Position numbers and translations under genes: made by a program
Shown: positions 44,765 through 54,157 of the stretch, one piece after another
Layout of the letters: each line of letters begins with the position of its first letter
Position numbering within the stretch: position 1 is the stretch's first letter
Notes under the pieces: model-generated
Databases searched by the model: none
Seen by the model: the letters and a program-made list of their open reading frames with translations, nothing else
Told to the model about the DNA's origin: nothing
Source of the DNA: Flavobacterium soyae
GTDB lineage: Bacteria; Bacteroidota; Bacteroidia; Flavobacteriales; Flavobacteriaceae
Assembly (NCBI RefSeq): GCF_021245985.1
Contig: NZ_JAJQXA010000007.1
Span: 186,001-250,000, forward strand
DNA length: 64,000 bases
Direction of reading: 5' to 3'

Positions 44765-45871
44765 ATGGATGCAACTTTCGCAACTGGAAAGGAACTTCAA
44801 AAAATGGATCCTGTTTTTGGTCAATTATCTTTTGACGATCACGAACAAATTGTATTTTGCAATGACAAAGATACAGGTTTAAAAGCAATTATTGGTATTC
44901 ATAATTCGGTTATGGGGCCAGCTTTAGGAGGTACTAGAATGTGGAATTACAATACTGAATGGGAAGCATTAAATGATGTTTTGCGTCTTTCAAGAGGTAT
45001 GACTTATAAATCTGCAATTACCGGTTTAAATATTGGCGGTGGTAAAGCAGTAATTATTGGTGATGCAAAAACGCAGAAAACTCCTGAATTAATGCGTAAG
45101 TTTGGTGAGTTTGTTCACTCTTTAAGCGGAAGATATATTACAGCTGAAGATGTTGGAATGGAAACTAAAGACATGGACACTGTAAGAGATGTAACTCCTT
45201 ATGTTACAGGGATTTCTGAAGAAAGAGGCGGATCTGGAAATCCTTCTCCTGTAACGGCTTACGGAGTTTATTTAGGAATGAAAGCTGCTGCAAAAAGTCA
45301 GTTTGGTTCTGATGTTTTAGATGGTAAAAAAGTTTTGGTTCAGGGAATTGGACACGTGGGTGAAACTCTGGTTGAGTATTTAACTAAAGAAGGAGCGCAG
45401 GTTACCATTACTGATATCAACGAAGAAAAATTATATCAGGTTGCTTCAAAATACAACGCAGCAATTTATACTGGTGAAGATTTATATACTGCAGATGTTG
45501 ATATCTATGCACCATGTGCAATGGGAGCAACAATTAATGATAATACAGTAGACAAAATTAAAGCTAAAGTTATTGCCGGTGCGGCAAACAACCAATTAGC
45601 CGATGAAAATGTTCATGGTGCAAGATTACAAGAAAGAGGAATTTTATATGCTCCTGATTTTTTGATTAACGCTGGTGGAATCATCAATGTTTATGCTGAA
45701 TTAGAGCATTATGGTAAAGCTGAAATCATGGCTAAAACCGAAAATATCTACAATACTACTTTAGAAATTATTGATTATGCTGTGAAAAACGGTATGACAA
45801 CTCACAAAGCTGCACTTACAATTGCTCAAAATCGTATCGATGCGAGAAAAATTGAAAACGCTAAGAAATAA
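44765..45871 (+). CDS. ldh: Leucine (branched-chain) dehydrogenase
   Basis: The 368-residue Glu/Leu/Phe/Val dehydrogenase oxidatively deaminates Leu, Val and Ile with NAD to feed branched-chain fatty acid synthesis. Landmarks: GPALGGTRMW, the substrate lysine in LNIGGGKAVI, the NAD Rossmann fold VQGIGHVGE and ITDINEEKL, and GAANNQLADE. A -7-like TATGTTTG lies at 44707-44714, 50 bp before the start. No other branched-chain genes are adjacent. Confidence 0.92.
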   Translation: MDATFATGKELQKMDPVFGQLSFDDHEQIVFCNDKDTGLKAIIGIHNSVMGPALGGTRMWNYNTEWEALNDVLRLSRGMTYKSAITGLNIGGGKAVIIGDAKTQKTPELMRKFGEFVHSLSGRYITAEDVGMETKDMDTVRDVTPYVTGISEERGGSGNPSPVTAYGVYLGMKAAAKSQFGSDVLDGKKVLVQGIGHVGETLVEYLTKEGAQVTITDINEEKLYQVASKYNAAIYTGEDLYTADVDIYAPCAMGATINDNTVDKIKAKVIAGAANNQLADENVHGARLQERGILYAPDFLINAGGIINVYAELEHYGKAEIMAKTENIYNTTLEIIDYAVKNGMTTHKAALTIAQNRIDARKIENAKK

Positions 45872-45916
45872 TTAGTGTTTAGTGTTCACTTTTTTTAGTG
45901 TTCAGTATAGTATTCA

Positions 45917-45953
45917 GTCTCAGTTTACAGTTTGGTCTGTAAGCTGAGACTTT
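45917..45953 (+). terminator. Possible ldh terminator in a repeat-like region
   Basis: GTCTCAG, TTTACAG and CTGTAA, GCTGAGAC form a near-perfect stem, followed by TTTATTTAT. The flanking AGTGTTCAGT words look like decayed repeats. Confidence 0.55.
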
Positions 45954-46031
45954 ATTTATCTGTATAATAAGACTGACTACTAAAACCATGACTTTTTTGC
46001 GAATTAATTTTAAAATATGCCTTAAAAGTTA

Positions 46032-46039
46032 TACTTTTG
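46032..46039 (+). promoter_or_regulatory. nusB -7 element
   Basis: TACTTTTG matches TAnnTTTG and lies 28 bp before the GTG start. No TTTG at the normal distance. Confidence 0.5.
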
Positions 46040-46067
46040 CAGACTAATTTTTAAATGTTCTTACAAG

Positions 46068-47012
46068 GTGGTAAATAGAAGACACATACGCGTTAAAGTA
46101 ATGCAATCCATTTATGCAATGCACCAAAGCGGTTCTGATAATATGGAAAAAGAAGAGAAGTTTCTTTTTTACAGTATTGATAATATTCAGGATTTATATC
46201 TTATAATGCTTTCTTCATTGATTGAAATTTGCAAAAAAGAATCTGTATTCTTGCATCTTTCAAGCAAAAAACATCTTGCTACTGCAGCAGAACGTAACCC
46301 GAACGAAAAGTTCATCAAAAACAAAATCTTTCAGCTTCTTGCCGAAAGTAACTCTTTAAGCATTGCCTTAGAAAATCGTAAAATCAATAACTGGTCATTA
46401 AACGACGATTATATCATTTTGCTTTTAAATGATATTAAAGCAAGCGATTTGTATAAAAAATACATGAGCAATAATGTCAATACTTTTGAAGAAGACAAAC
46501 AATTTATTGCTGATTTATTTGCTGAGGTTATTGTTCCGAATGATAAATTATACGAGTATTTAGAAGATGATAAATTGACTTGGGTTGATGATATTCCGGT
46601 TGTAAATACACATATTATCAAACAATTAAAAGCAATCAAAACAGATAACCCAGACGATTTTAGAGTTCCTAAATTGTACAAGGATGTTGAAGACAAAGAT
46701 TTTGCTAAAGATTTGTTTAGAAGAACAGTTTTAAACGAAGCTGTTTTAGCAAAAGAATATGACGATAAAACGCCAAACTGGGACAGCGAAAGGATCGCCG
46801 AAATCGATACGATTATCCTGAAAATGGCAATTTGCGAATTCCTGAAATTTCCTTCAATTCCTGTAAAAGTAACTCTTAACGAATATTTAGAAATTGCAAA
46901 AGAGTATTCTACACCAAAAAGTAGTATTTTTATCAACGGAATTTTAGATAACCTTGTAAAAGAACTTACCGCTAATAAAAAGATGGTAAAAGTAGGTAGA
47001 GGTTTGATGTAA
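46068..47012 (+). CDS. nusB: Transcription antitermination factor NusB, long form
   Basis: NusB with NusE (S10) binds boxA in rRNA leaders and supports antitermination. The start codon is GTG 46068 (VNRRHIRVKVMQSIYAMHQS). At 314 residues it is twice the length of the E. coli protein: the N-terminal helix is conserved, a long helical insertion of about 150 residues follows, and the rest of the NusB bundle ends with KEYSTPKSSIFINGILD. Long NusB is usual in Bacteroidota. It is about 190 bp upstream of yajC. Confidence 0.9.
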   Translation: MVNRRHIRVKVMQSIYAMHQSGSDNMEKEEKFLFYSIDNIQDLYLIMLSSLIEICKKESVFLHLSSKKHLATAAERNPNEKFIKNKIFQLLAESNSLSIALENRKINNWSLNDDYIILLLNDIKASDLYKKYMSNNVNTFEEDKQFIADLFAEVIVPNDKLYEYLEDDKLTWVDDIPVVNTHIIKQLKAIKTDNPDDFRVPKLYKDVEDKDFAKDLFRRTVLNEAVLAKEYDDKTPNWDSERIAEIDTIILKMAICEFLKFPSIPVKVTLNEYLEIAKEYSTPKSSIFINGILDNLVKELTANKKMVKVGRGLM

Positions 47013-47060
47013 AAATTTAAAATAATCAATTTTTAAAATCCCAAATTACAATTACCTTTG

Positions 47061-47156
47061 TGTCACTCTGAGCGAAGTCGAAGAGCATTCCAAGCTGAAT
47101 TAGAATCGAACAAAATTGAATAAAAAAGTAATGTCACTCTGAGCGAAGTCGAAGAG
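47061..47156. repeat. Two direct copies of TGTCACTCTGAGCGAAGTCG repeat
   Basis: Identical 25-bp units start at 47061 and 47132, 71 bp apart, between nusB and yajC. A minus-strand relative lies at 3661. The core CTGAGCGAAGTCGAAG is common to all three. Non-coding. Confidence 0.8.
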
Positions 47157-47198
47157 AAAAAAATATTAATAATAAATCAAAAAAACAGAATTTAAATT

Positions 47199-47474
47199 AT
47201 GGGACAATTAACTCAATTTGCGCCATTTCTATTAATGTTTGTGGTAATCTATTTCTTTATGATCAGACCACAGCAAAAAAGAGCAAAAAACGAAAAAGAA
47301 TTTGAAAGCAGCCTAAAAGTAGGTGATAAAATAGTTACTAAAAGTGGTTTTCACGGTAAAATTGCTGAGTTAGCAGAAACTACTGTAGTAATTGAAACGA
47401 TGTCAGGAAAATTAAAATTAGAACGTTCAGCTATTTCTATGGAAATGAGTGCTGCTTTGAATAAAAAGGCTTAA
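47199..47474 (+). CDS. yajC: Preprotein translocase accessory subunit YajC
   Basis: The 91-residue protein has one membrane helix (about 7-24, FLLMFVVIYFFMIRPQQKR) with the diagnostic RPQQKR after it, and a small cytoplasmic beta domain (VGDKIVTKSGFHGKIAEL). It associates with SecDF and YidC at the SecYEG translocon. A very strong terminator follows. Confidence 0.95.
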   Translation: MGQLTQFAPFLLMFVVIYFFMIRPQQKRAKNEKEFESSLKVGDKIVTKSGFHGKIAELAETTVVIETMSGKLKLERSAISMEMSAALNKKA

Positions 47475-47520
47475 TTTTTTTACTCAAAAAAAATAAATTC
47501 CAATCCCGAAGTTTCGGGAT

Positions 47521-47566
47521 AAATCCCAAACTCCATCCCGATAGCTATCGGGAGGAGTTTGGGATT
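47521..47566 (+). terminator. yajC terminator, 23-bp hairpin
   Basis: The stem is AAATCCCAAACTCC, then CCCGATAGCTATCGGG as an internal perfect palindrome, then GGAGTTTGGGATTT, followed by T residues. A smaller palindrome, ATCCCGAAGTTTCGGGAT, precedes it (47503-47520). Confidence 0.85.
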
Positions 47567-47596
47567 TTTTGTTTATGCTAAGCGTCTGGAATGTCT

Positions 47597-47863
47597 TTGC
47601 GAGGAACGAAGCAATCTCACGATGTTCATGTTAGTGTGGTTGCTTCGTTCCTCAATGATAAAAACGCGGATAAAGATTGTGTTGTATATTTCAAATAAAA
47701 AGGATAACACAATCTTGTCATTTCGACCGAAGGGAGAAATCGCACAAGAAACCACGCAAAGTTTGTCGTCAATCTTTGTCGATTCACTAGTGCGATTTCT
47801 CGTTCCTCGAAATGACAAAAATGCGAAAACCTTTGTCAAAATTTTAAACTTTGACAAAGGTTT
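47597..47863. repeat. Stack of four inverted repeats
   Basis: Within 270 bp: GAGGAACGAAGCAATCTCAC (47601-47620) pairs with 47634-47653 at 18 of 20 positions; AAGATTGTGTT pairs with AACACAATCTT (about 47676 and 47706); GTCATTTCG...AAATCGCAC (47715-47745) pairs imperfectly with 47790-47818; AAACCTTTGTCAAA (47827-47840) pairs perfectly with 47850-47863. Frames of about 100 codons on both strands are by-products of this symmetry. The stack fills the gap between yajC and the YdeI-like gene. Confidence 0.75.
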
Positions 47864-47899
47864 AGTATAGCTTGGAATTTGGAATTTAAATATTGATAA

Positions 47900-48493
47900 T
47901 TAAATCTGCCTGTATTTATCATTCAAACCAACATTTCCTAAAATCATCGGAATCACTTTTTCAATTCTCGAAAGTTTAGTTTTTTCCTGTTTGGCAGTTT
48001 CAATATATTCCAGAAACTCGTATTGTTTATAAGGGCTAAACTTTTCAAAAGCATCTTTTAAAGCCGGATTTTTAACCATTTCTACATTAAGAAGTTCAGA
48101 AACTATAGCTTCTTTTTTTGTAGGTTTAATGATTTTTCCCTGCTTTTCATTTTCAATAGCTTCTAAGATATATTCTAATATTTCTTTTTCATTTATTTCT
48201 CCTTTTGAAGTAAAACGCCATTGACGCAGTGATTTTGTAACTTCTTCCTGAGCATTGATAAGTTTCTTTTTATCATCTTTCAGGAAAACACCATTAAAGA
48301 ACCAAATCGCAAAATAATCTTTAAAACCTCCTAAACCAATGACATTCTTTTTCTCGTAAACATAAACCGGACCGCCCCATTTTGTGGTTTCTGTCAGTTC
48401 GGTTTTGTCGATAATAGCTTTTAGGAGAAGTAATTCCTCTTCCCATTGGCCGCTATATTTCCACATGCCTTTATTTTCTGACGCTGGTTCCAA
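47900..48493 (-). CDS. YdeI/OmpD-associated (DUF1801) family protein
   Basis: The frame opens at TTG 48493 (5 bp after the pepT stop); an ATG at 48466 (MWKYSGQWEEEL) is the alternative start. The DUF1801-type domain (TTKWGGPVYVYEKKNVIGLG, YFAIWFFNGVFL) is followed by the YdeI C-terminal bundle with FSPYKQYEFLEYIETAKQ and LSRIEKVIPMI. Some relatives act in stress resistance; the biochemical role is unknown. It is probably co-transcribed with pepT. Confidence 0.82.
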   Translation of the reverse strand: MEPASENKGMWKYSGQWEEELLLLKAIIDKTELTETTKWGGPVYVYEKKNVIGLGGFKDYFAIWFFNGVFLKDDKKKLINAQEEVTKSLRQWRFTSKGEINEKEILEYILEAIENEKQGKIIKPTKKEAIVSELLNVEMVKNPALKDAFEKFSPYKQYEFLEYIETAKQEKTKLSRIEKVIPMILGNVGLNDKYRQI

Positions 48494-48498
48494 TTTAT

Positions 48499-49776
48499 TT
48501 ATTTGTTTGTTTTAGATTTTTCTTTTACATCAAAAATTCCAGGAGTTGCTGTAAGTTCAGCAATTTTTACAATAACATCAGTCGCTTTTTGAATACTTTC
48601 TGCGGGAACATATTCGTATTTTCCGTGGAAATTATGTCCGCCGGCAAAAATATTCGGGCAAGGTAATCCCATGTATGATAATTGGGATCCGTCTGTACCA
48701 CCGCGAATAGGTTTAATGATTGGTTTGATGTTTAATTCACGCATTGCTTTTTCGGCAATATCAACAATATGCTTTACCGGAAGCACTTTTTCTTTCATAT
48801 TATAATACTGATCTCTAACTTCAGCAGTTACAATATCTTCGCCAAATTGTTTTGCAAATTTCTTATTGATTTTTTTGGCAATTTTTCCAATTAAATCTTT
48901 TCGTTTTTCAAACTTGCTCTTATTATGATCGCGGATAATCAATTCTAAAACTGTTTCTTCAATACTTCCTGTTAAATGATGAACGTGGAAAAAACCTTCG
49001 TAACCTTTTGTTTCCTGCGGCGTTTCACCTTTCGGAAGCTCATTGATAAAATCATTTGCAATTAACATTGAGTTGATCATTTTTCCTTTTGCATATCCTG
49101 GGTGAACGCTTTTTCCTTTAAAAGTAATTTTAGCTCCGGCAGCATTAAAATTTTCATATTCTAATTCACCAATCTGACTTCCGTCCATTGTATAAGCCCA
49201 TTGAGCGCCAAATTTTTCCACATCAAAATGATGCGCACCGCGTCCAATTTCTTCATCGGGAGTAAAACCAATTCTGATTTTCCCGTGTTTAATTTCGGGA
49301 TGCTGGATTAAGTATTCCATTGCCGAAACAATTTCGGTAATTCCGGCTTTATCATCGGCACCTAACAAAGTTGTTCCGTCCGTTGTAATAATTGTCTGTC
49401 CTTTATATTGTAATAAATCTTTAAAATAATTAGGAGAAAGAATGATGTTTTTTTCAGCATTCAAAACAATATCTTTTCCGTCGTAATTTTCTACAATCTG
49501 AGGTTTTACATTTGCTCCGCTAAAATCTGGCGAAGTGTCAAAATGAGAAACAAACCCTATTGTAGGAACTTCGTGATCCACATTACTTGGCAGCGTTGCC
49601 ATAATGTAAGCTTTGTCATCTATCGTAACATCTGTTAAACCAATTGTTTTTAGTTCTTCGACTAATTTATTGGCAAGATTCCATTGTTTTTCTGTACTTG
49701 GGGTTGTTTTTGAATTCGGATCTGATTCAGTATCAATTGTTACATAACTGATAAAACGATCTATGATATGTTGCAT
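48499..49776 (-). CDS. pepT: Peptidase T (tripeptide aminopeptidase)
   Basis: This di-zinc M20 peptidase removes the N-terminal residue of tripeptides. The 425 residues carry the M20 pattern: [13 protein letters not shown] (first His and Asp), [10 protein letters not shown] (bridging Asp), [14 protein letters not shown] (catalytic Glu) and [17 protein letters not shown] (distal His comes in AGGHNFHG). A -7 element TATATTTG is at 49800-49793, 17 nt before the start. Confidence 0.95.
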   Translation of the reverse strand: MQHIIDRFISYVTIDTESDPNSKTTPSTEKQWNLANKLVEELKTIGLTDVTIDDKAYIMATLPSNVDHEVPTIGFVSHFDTSPDFSGANVKPQIVENYDGKDIVLNAEKNIILSPNYFKDLLQYKGQTIITTDGTTLLGADDKAGITEIVSAMEYLIQHPEIKHGKIRIGFTPDEEIGRGAHHFDVEKFGAQWAYTMDGSQIGELEYENFNAAGAKITFKGKSVHPGYAKGKMINSMLIANDFINELPKGETPQETKGYEGFFHVHHLTGSIEETVLELIIRDHNKSKFEKRKDLIGKIAKKINKKFAKQFGEDIVTAEVRDQYYNMKEKVLPVKHIVDIAEKAMRELNIKPIIKPIRGGTDGSQLSYMGLPCPNIFAGGHNFHGKYEYVPAESIQKATDVIVKIAELTATPGIFDVKEKSKTNK

Positions 49777-49847
49777 TTCTTTTTATTTTTAGCAAATATA
49801 GACATTTTTTTTAGCAGGTAAATTTGCGGTTTATCTTCAAAAATAAA

Positions 49848-49877
49848 AAAAAGGATTCTGTATTGAGAATCCTTTTT
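49848..49877 (-). terminator. Terminator of the FGE-like gene
   Basis: AAAAAGGATTCT and AGAATCCTTTTT pair perfectly around 6 nt, 20 bp past the stop on the minus strand. Confidence 0.85.
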
Positions 49878-49896
49878 CATGATAATTTTTTATCTT

Positions 49897-51039
49897 TTAA
49901 ATACTTTTTACACATCTAAAACCAAGATGATTGGCAGCAGATCTAACTTCGCCTTTTCCTCTGGTCCCCACCATATATCTTGTACAGTATTGATCTGTAC
50001 ATAAAAATGATCCGCCTCTGTGAACTCTCTTTATCTGCGTTGGATCGTTAGGGTCATTATAAGCATCTGGCCCTTGCGGATTTCTAGCTGTTTTTCCGCT
50101 TTCGCTTAATGTTTTGTAATAATCAACACTATACCAGTCGTTTGTCCATTCCCATACATTTCCTGCAACATCATACAATCCGTAAGCATTTGGAGCATAT
50201 TGTTTAATAGGTGCGATTCCTTTAAAACCATCTTCGCCAGTATCACCATCTTTAATAGGGAAATGCCCTTGGTAAATGTTAGCCTGAAATTTTCCTTTAG
50301 GTTTTAAAGTATTTCCCCAAGCGTAAATTTCTCCGGTTTTACCGCCTCTTGCTGCAAATTCCCATTCGGCCTCAGTAGGCAGGCGTTTTCCAGCCCATTT
50401 AGCATAAGCTGCAGCATCTTCATATGCAACTTGTACTACAGGATAATTGCCTTTTCCTTTTATAGAACTTTCCGGCCCCAGCGGATGTCTCCAGTCTGTG
50501 CCGCCAACGTAAGCCCACCATTGATAGAAATTATTTAAATTTACAGCAGATGGCGTAGGGTTAAATATTACAGATCCTGCAATTAAATCTTCCTCTGCAG
50601 CCGTTGGAAACTCTTCTTTGGTTGGTTTTTGCTCAGCAACAGTTATATAACCCGTAGCTTTTACAAATTTTTCAAATTGGTCGTTAGTTACTTCTGCTTC
50701 ATCCATATAGTAGCCGTCTACATATACACGATGAATAGGGGCAGCATCTTTTGTAACGCCTTTTAAGCTGCATAAACTTTCGTCTTCAACATTACTTCCC
50801 ATAGAGAATTCGCCTCCGGGAATCCAAACCATGCCTTCGGGAGCTTTTCCTTTTGGTTTGTTTTTATTTTCGATTGTAGGTTTAAAAGCAGATGATTCTG
50901 CTGTATTAGGAAGTTCATGACAATCCAAAGCCAATTCTGTTGCTTTTGTTTTAGGTGTAATTAATTTTGTTACACCGTAAGTAATTGAAATTATAGAGAT
51001 TGTCAGTATGGCAAAAATCCAAAAGGTTTTATTCTTCAT
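49897..51039 (-). CDS. Formylglycine-generating enzyme-like protein (SUMF1 family), membrane-anchored
   Basis: An N-terminal hydrophobic anchor (about 5-25) is followed by a full SUMF1/FGE domain: MVWIPGGEFSMGSN, AGKRLPTEAEWEFAARGG, GLYDVAGNVWEWTNDWY and HRGGSFLCTDQYCTRY. The last contains the copper/active-site cysteine pair Cys347 and Cys352 in the same spacing as true formylglycine-generating enzymes. Those convert Cys to formylglycine in sulfatases, but no sulfatase is in the window. The anchor suggests it acts outside the cytoplasm. It may equally be a structural paralogue; gliding proteins GldJ/GldK share the fold. Confidence 0.88.
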   Translation of the reverse strand: MKNKTFWIFAILTISIISITYGVTKLITPKTKATELALDCHELPNTAESSAFKPTIENKNKPKGKAPEGMVWIPGGEFSMGSNVEDESLCSLKGVTKDAAPIHRVYVDGYYMDEAEVTNDQFEKFVKATGYITVAEQKPTKEEFPTAAEEDLIAGSVIFNPTPSAVNLNNFYQWWAYVGGTDWRHPLGPESSIKGKGNYPVVQVAYEDAAAYAKWAGKRLPTEAEWEFAARGGKTGEIYAWGNTLKPKGKFQANIYQGHFPIKDGDTGEDGFKGIAPIKQYAPNAYGLYDVAGNVWEWTNDWYSVDYYKTLSESGKTARNPQGPDAYNDPNDPTQIKRVHRGGSFLCTDQYCTRYMVGTRGKGEVRSAANHLGFRCVKSI

Positions 51040-51155
51040 TTTTATGGTTTTTTAGCGAGTAATATTTTGTCAGTAAATATATACAAAAAATAAATATATC
51101 AAAAAACAAATATAATCCTATTTATCATATAGAGTTAATAAACTATAATAAATTT

Positions 51156-52106
51156 TTATTTATCTTCTTCGACCAAAACTACTTCATATTTATTTTTACC
51201 GTCAACTTGTATGGGTTGATAATATGTTTCACCAAATTTCACATATTTTACATTACCAATTGTAACTTCTTTGCCACCTTCTGGCAAATTATCTACTATT
51301 GTTCCTGCCGTTGGCGGTACAACTTTGTAAGTACTGCCATCTTTTTCATAATAAGTTCCACCGTAGTAGTAATTGTTTACTGTTCCTGTATTAACGGTTT
51401 GTGCACCGCTCGGAATATTGTTTACTGTTCCCCCAACTGGTGCCGGCACTGCAGTATAACCTCCGTTTGAAGGCGCATACCAAACTCCCTGATCATAATG
51501 ATATTGGGTGCTTTCTACACTTACTACAATTGCTGTAACGGCCAAAGCAGCCACAAAAAATCCCCAAGGATGCCAAACGGGGCCATAATAAAATGGAGTG
51601 TAAGGATGAAAGTAGTACGGATTGTAAGCATGATATCTATAACCGCCATATACATAAGGAGGACGGGCATAAACAACCGTATTTCGTCTAACAACGGTAT
51701 TTCTGTTGTTGTTTATTGTGATATCTCTGCTTCGGTCTACATTTATTGTATTACCGCTTATATTGGTATTTCGATTACCGGAATTTCTTATGCTGCCTGA
51801 ATTTCGATTATTTATGCTGTTTCTGTTATTGATATTTGTTGTTGAACCATTGGCAGGTCTGGTAACTCTGGTTCCAGAACCATTAGAGCCAGGTCTTGTT
51901 GCGGCAGGTCTATTTACTGTAGGTCTTGACTGATTGGCTGACCTGTTTATCGATGGCCTGGTTTGAGTTCCTCCGCCAGCTCTGTGAACTCCGCCGCCAC
52001 CGCCGCCTGCGCGACGTTGTGCTATGCTGTCAATAGAAACTAAAAAAAACGATCCGACTAAACATATTGTTGCTGCTTTTCTTATTTTTTTGTTTATATT
52101 TTTCAT
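51156..52106 (-). CDS. Exported DUF6515-like protein with low-complexity N-terminus
   Basis: The 316-residue protein has a signal (about 12-30). A Gly/Arg/Asn/Ser-rich segment (31-135) follows, then a Tyr/Pro/His-rich stretch (YNPYYFHPYTPFYYG), one hydrophobic helix (about 182-200), and a C-terminal part with repeated strands of the type YYYGGTYYEKDGSTYKVV and VKYVKFGETYYQ. These resemble the DUF6515 repeats. Probably envelope-associated. The function is unknown. Confidence 0.7.
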   Translation of the reverse strand: MKNINKKIRKAATICLVGSFFLVSIDSIAQRRAGGGGGGVHRAGGGTQTRPSINRSANQSRPTVNRPAATRPGSNGSGTRVTRPANGSTTNINNRNSINNRNSGSIRNSGNRNTNISGNTINVDRSRDITINNNRNTVVRRNTVVYARPPYVYGGYRYHAYNPYYFHPYTPFYYGPVWHPWGFFVAALAVTAIVVSVESTQYHYDQGVWYAPSNGGYTAVPAPVGGTVNNIPSGAQTVNTGTVNNYYYGGTYYEKDGSTYKVVPPTAGTIVDNLPEGGKEVTIGNVKYVKFGETYYQPIQVDGKNKYEVVLVEEDK

Positions 52107-52420
52107 TTTCAGTATTTTAAGTCAGATAAAGTTATTAAAAAAATGAATGACTGAAGAGGGTTTAAGTGAATATTTTGTAAGTAAAATATTGTTTTAAGTA
52201 AAAAAATATTTGAGTAGTACAAAGAAATATAGTAAAATGTTCTCTTGATGTAAAATGCACTTTTATAAAAAGAATTGAATACTAAAGTTCTTTTTAAAGA
52301 GTTTGTTAGCTGATATATTTTTGAATATAAAAAATCATATAAAACAGTTTTTTATAAAAAGCGCCCTTTTTAAACTATAATATTTAAATTTGCAGCCAAA
52401 ATAACAACAACACAACTCTT
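52107..52420. other. AT-rich divergent spacer upstream of pyrD
   Basis: The 314-bp gap holds the pyrD -7 element TAAATTTG (52385-52392) and an imperfect palindrome AATATTTT/AAAATATT (52169-52190) nearer the minus-strand gene. No coding frame. Confidence 0.45.
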
Positions 52421-53455
52421 ATGTATAAATTGATAATTCGCCCAATACTTTTTTGGTTTGATCCGGAAGAAGTGCATTACTTTACTTTTTCATTTGTAAA
52501 ATTCATTTCAAAAATTCCTGGAGTTTCGGCGGTTATAAGATCAATTTATGAAGTAAAGGATTCTCGTTTAGAAAGAGAAGTTTTCGGGATTAAATTTAAA
52601 AATCCGGTTGGACTTGCGGCAGGATTTGATAAAGATGCAAAGCTGTATAAAGAATTTTCTGATTTTGGTTTTGGTTTTATCGAAATTGGAACCGTAACTC
52701 CGGTTGGTCAGGAAGGAAATCCTAAAAAACGTTTATTCCGTTTAAAAGAAGATCAGGCGATTATTAACCGAATGGGTTTTAATAATGGCGGAGTTCTGGA
52801 AGCTGTAGAACGTTTGAAAAAGAATTCAGGCGTTTTAATTGGCGGAAATATAGGGAAAAATAAAGTGACCCCAAACGAAAATGCGGTTGACGATTATATC
52901 ATTTGTTTTGATGCACTTTTTGACCATGTAGATTATTTTGTGGTAAACGTAAGTTCTCCAAATACACCAAATTTAAGAGCGCTGCAGGACAAAGAACCTT
53001 TAACAGCCTTGTTACAAACTTTGCAAAACAGAAATGTCGAAAAGCAAAAAACAAGTAATCAAAAAGTAAAACCAATTCTTTTAAAAATTGCCCCGGATCT
53101 TACAAATGAGCAATTATTAGATATTATTGATATCATAAAAACAACCCAAATTGCAGGTGTAATTGCGACAAATACTACTATTTCAAGAGACGGACTTCAG
53201 TCTCAAAATCAATCTGAAATGGGAGGTTTATCCGGAAAACCATTAACAAAACGTTCAACAGAAGTTATTCGTTTTCTTTCGGAAAAAAGCAATAAAGCAT
53301 TCCCAATTATTGGAGTAGGAGGAATTCACTCTGCCGATGATGCCATCGAAAAATTAAATGCAGGAGCAAGTTTAGTGCAGTTATACACAGGTTTTATTTA
53401 TGAAGGGCCGGCGTTGATAAAAGCAATCAATAAAAAGGTTTTAGGGCAGTTGTAA
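52421..53455 (+). CDS. pyrD: Dihydroorotate dehydrogenase (quinone), class 2
   Basis: It oxidises dihydroorotate to orotate with membrane quinone, in pyrimidine synthesis. The 344 residues begin with the class-2 membrane-associating helices ([19 protein letters not shown]). FMN/TIM-barrel landmarks follow: [43 protein letters not shown] with the class-2 catalytic Ser, and [12 protein letters not shown]. The last 15 bp overlap the convergent DUF3307 gene. Confidence 0.95.
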   Translation: MYKLIIRPILFWFDPEEVHYFTFSFVKFISKIPGVSAVIRSIYEVKDSRLEREVFGIKFKNPVGLAAGFDKDAKLYKEFSDFGFGFIEIGTVTPVGQEGNPKKRLFRLKEDQAIINRMGFNNGGVLEAVERLKKNSGVLIGGNIGKNKVTPNENAVDDYIICFDALFDHVDYFVVNVSSPNTPNLRALQDKEPLTALLQTLQNRNVEKQKTSNQKVKPILLKIAPDLTNEQLLDIIDIIKTTQIAGVIATNTTISRDGLQSQNQSEMGGLSGKPLTKRSTEVIRFLSEKSNKAFPIIGVGGIHSADDAIEKLNAGASLVQLYTGFIYEGPALIKAINKKVLGQL

Positions 53456-54157
53456 AAGAAGCGCCTGAACTAGTATTCCGGCAAGAATTGCAATTCCGAA
53501 ACTGATTAATGTGCCAATTAAAACATATTCCGTTAGTTTTCGGTCTTTGGCTTCTTTTAAATCCCCAAATCTAAAAATAGATTTTGCGGCCAGTAAAAAA
53601 CCAATCGCTTCAAAATGTCCGGTTAAAATAAATCCGAACACAAATAAGCGCTCTAAAATACCAATATAATTTCCGGCAGCTATCAGCGAGTTATCCTGAT
53701 GGCTGTTTTCGTTTTCGGGCGCCCAGATTGAAATAACGATTTTGATGAAAATAGAAGTTGGTTTGGTCAGCAGTAAAAATCCGGTTATCAAAATCCAGAA
53801 TGTGTTATCCTGCCAAAAATAAATGATGCCTTTGTTTTGATAAAGAAGCACAACGCCTATTAAAATCAAAATATGTGCAATTTGATCCACAACAAACCAA
53901 GTACGTTTTGTTTTGTTTTTCTGAAAATTGAGTTTGATTAAATCGATGATGCCATGTGTAACCGCAATTAAAACAGCATACGGAATAAAATTCATTTCTC
54001 CGGCCAGAATCGCGGCTAAAACTCCGTGCAGTAAAATATGAATATATAAGTAAATGCTCTTGTGTTTTTTACTCTCTTTATCAATTACCCAGGAATTAGG
54101 CTGCCAGATAAAATCGCCTAATAAATGCGCCAAAAATAGTTTTATAAATAAAATCAT
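53441..54157 (-). CDS. DUF3307 membrane protein
   Basis: The 238-residue protein has about six hydrophobic segments. DUF3307 signatures: [18 protein letters not shown] at the start, [22 protein letters not shown] and [13 protein letters not shown], with conserved His and Asp inside the membrane region. The family function is unknown. The ATG overlaps the satD-like stop (ATGA), so it is translationally coupled to that putative regulator. This pairing suggests SatD controls or senses the membrane protein. Confidence 0.85.
   Translation of the reverse strand: MILFIKLFLAHLLGDFIWQPNSWVIDKESKKHKSIYLYIHILLHGVLAAILAGEMNFIPYAVLIAVTHGIIDLIKLNFQKNKTKRTWFVVDQIAHILILIGVVLLYQNKGIIYFWQDNTFWILITGFLLLTKPTSIFIKIVISIWAPENENSHQDNSLIAAGNYIGILERLFVFGFILTGHFEAIGFLLAAKSIFRFGDLKEAKDRKLTEYVLIGTLISFGIAILAGILVQALLLQLP

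Noticed and set aside
46409..47029. 206-codon minus-strand frame
   Set aside because: It is a shadow of nusB, which is clearly coding on the other strand.
47559..47870. Open frames of about 100 codons on both strands between yajC and the YdeI-like gene
   Set aside because: They lie wholly inside a stack of inverted repeats and mirror each other on the two strands; composition is not protein-like.
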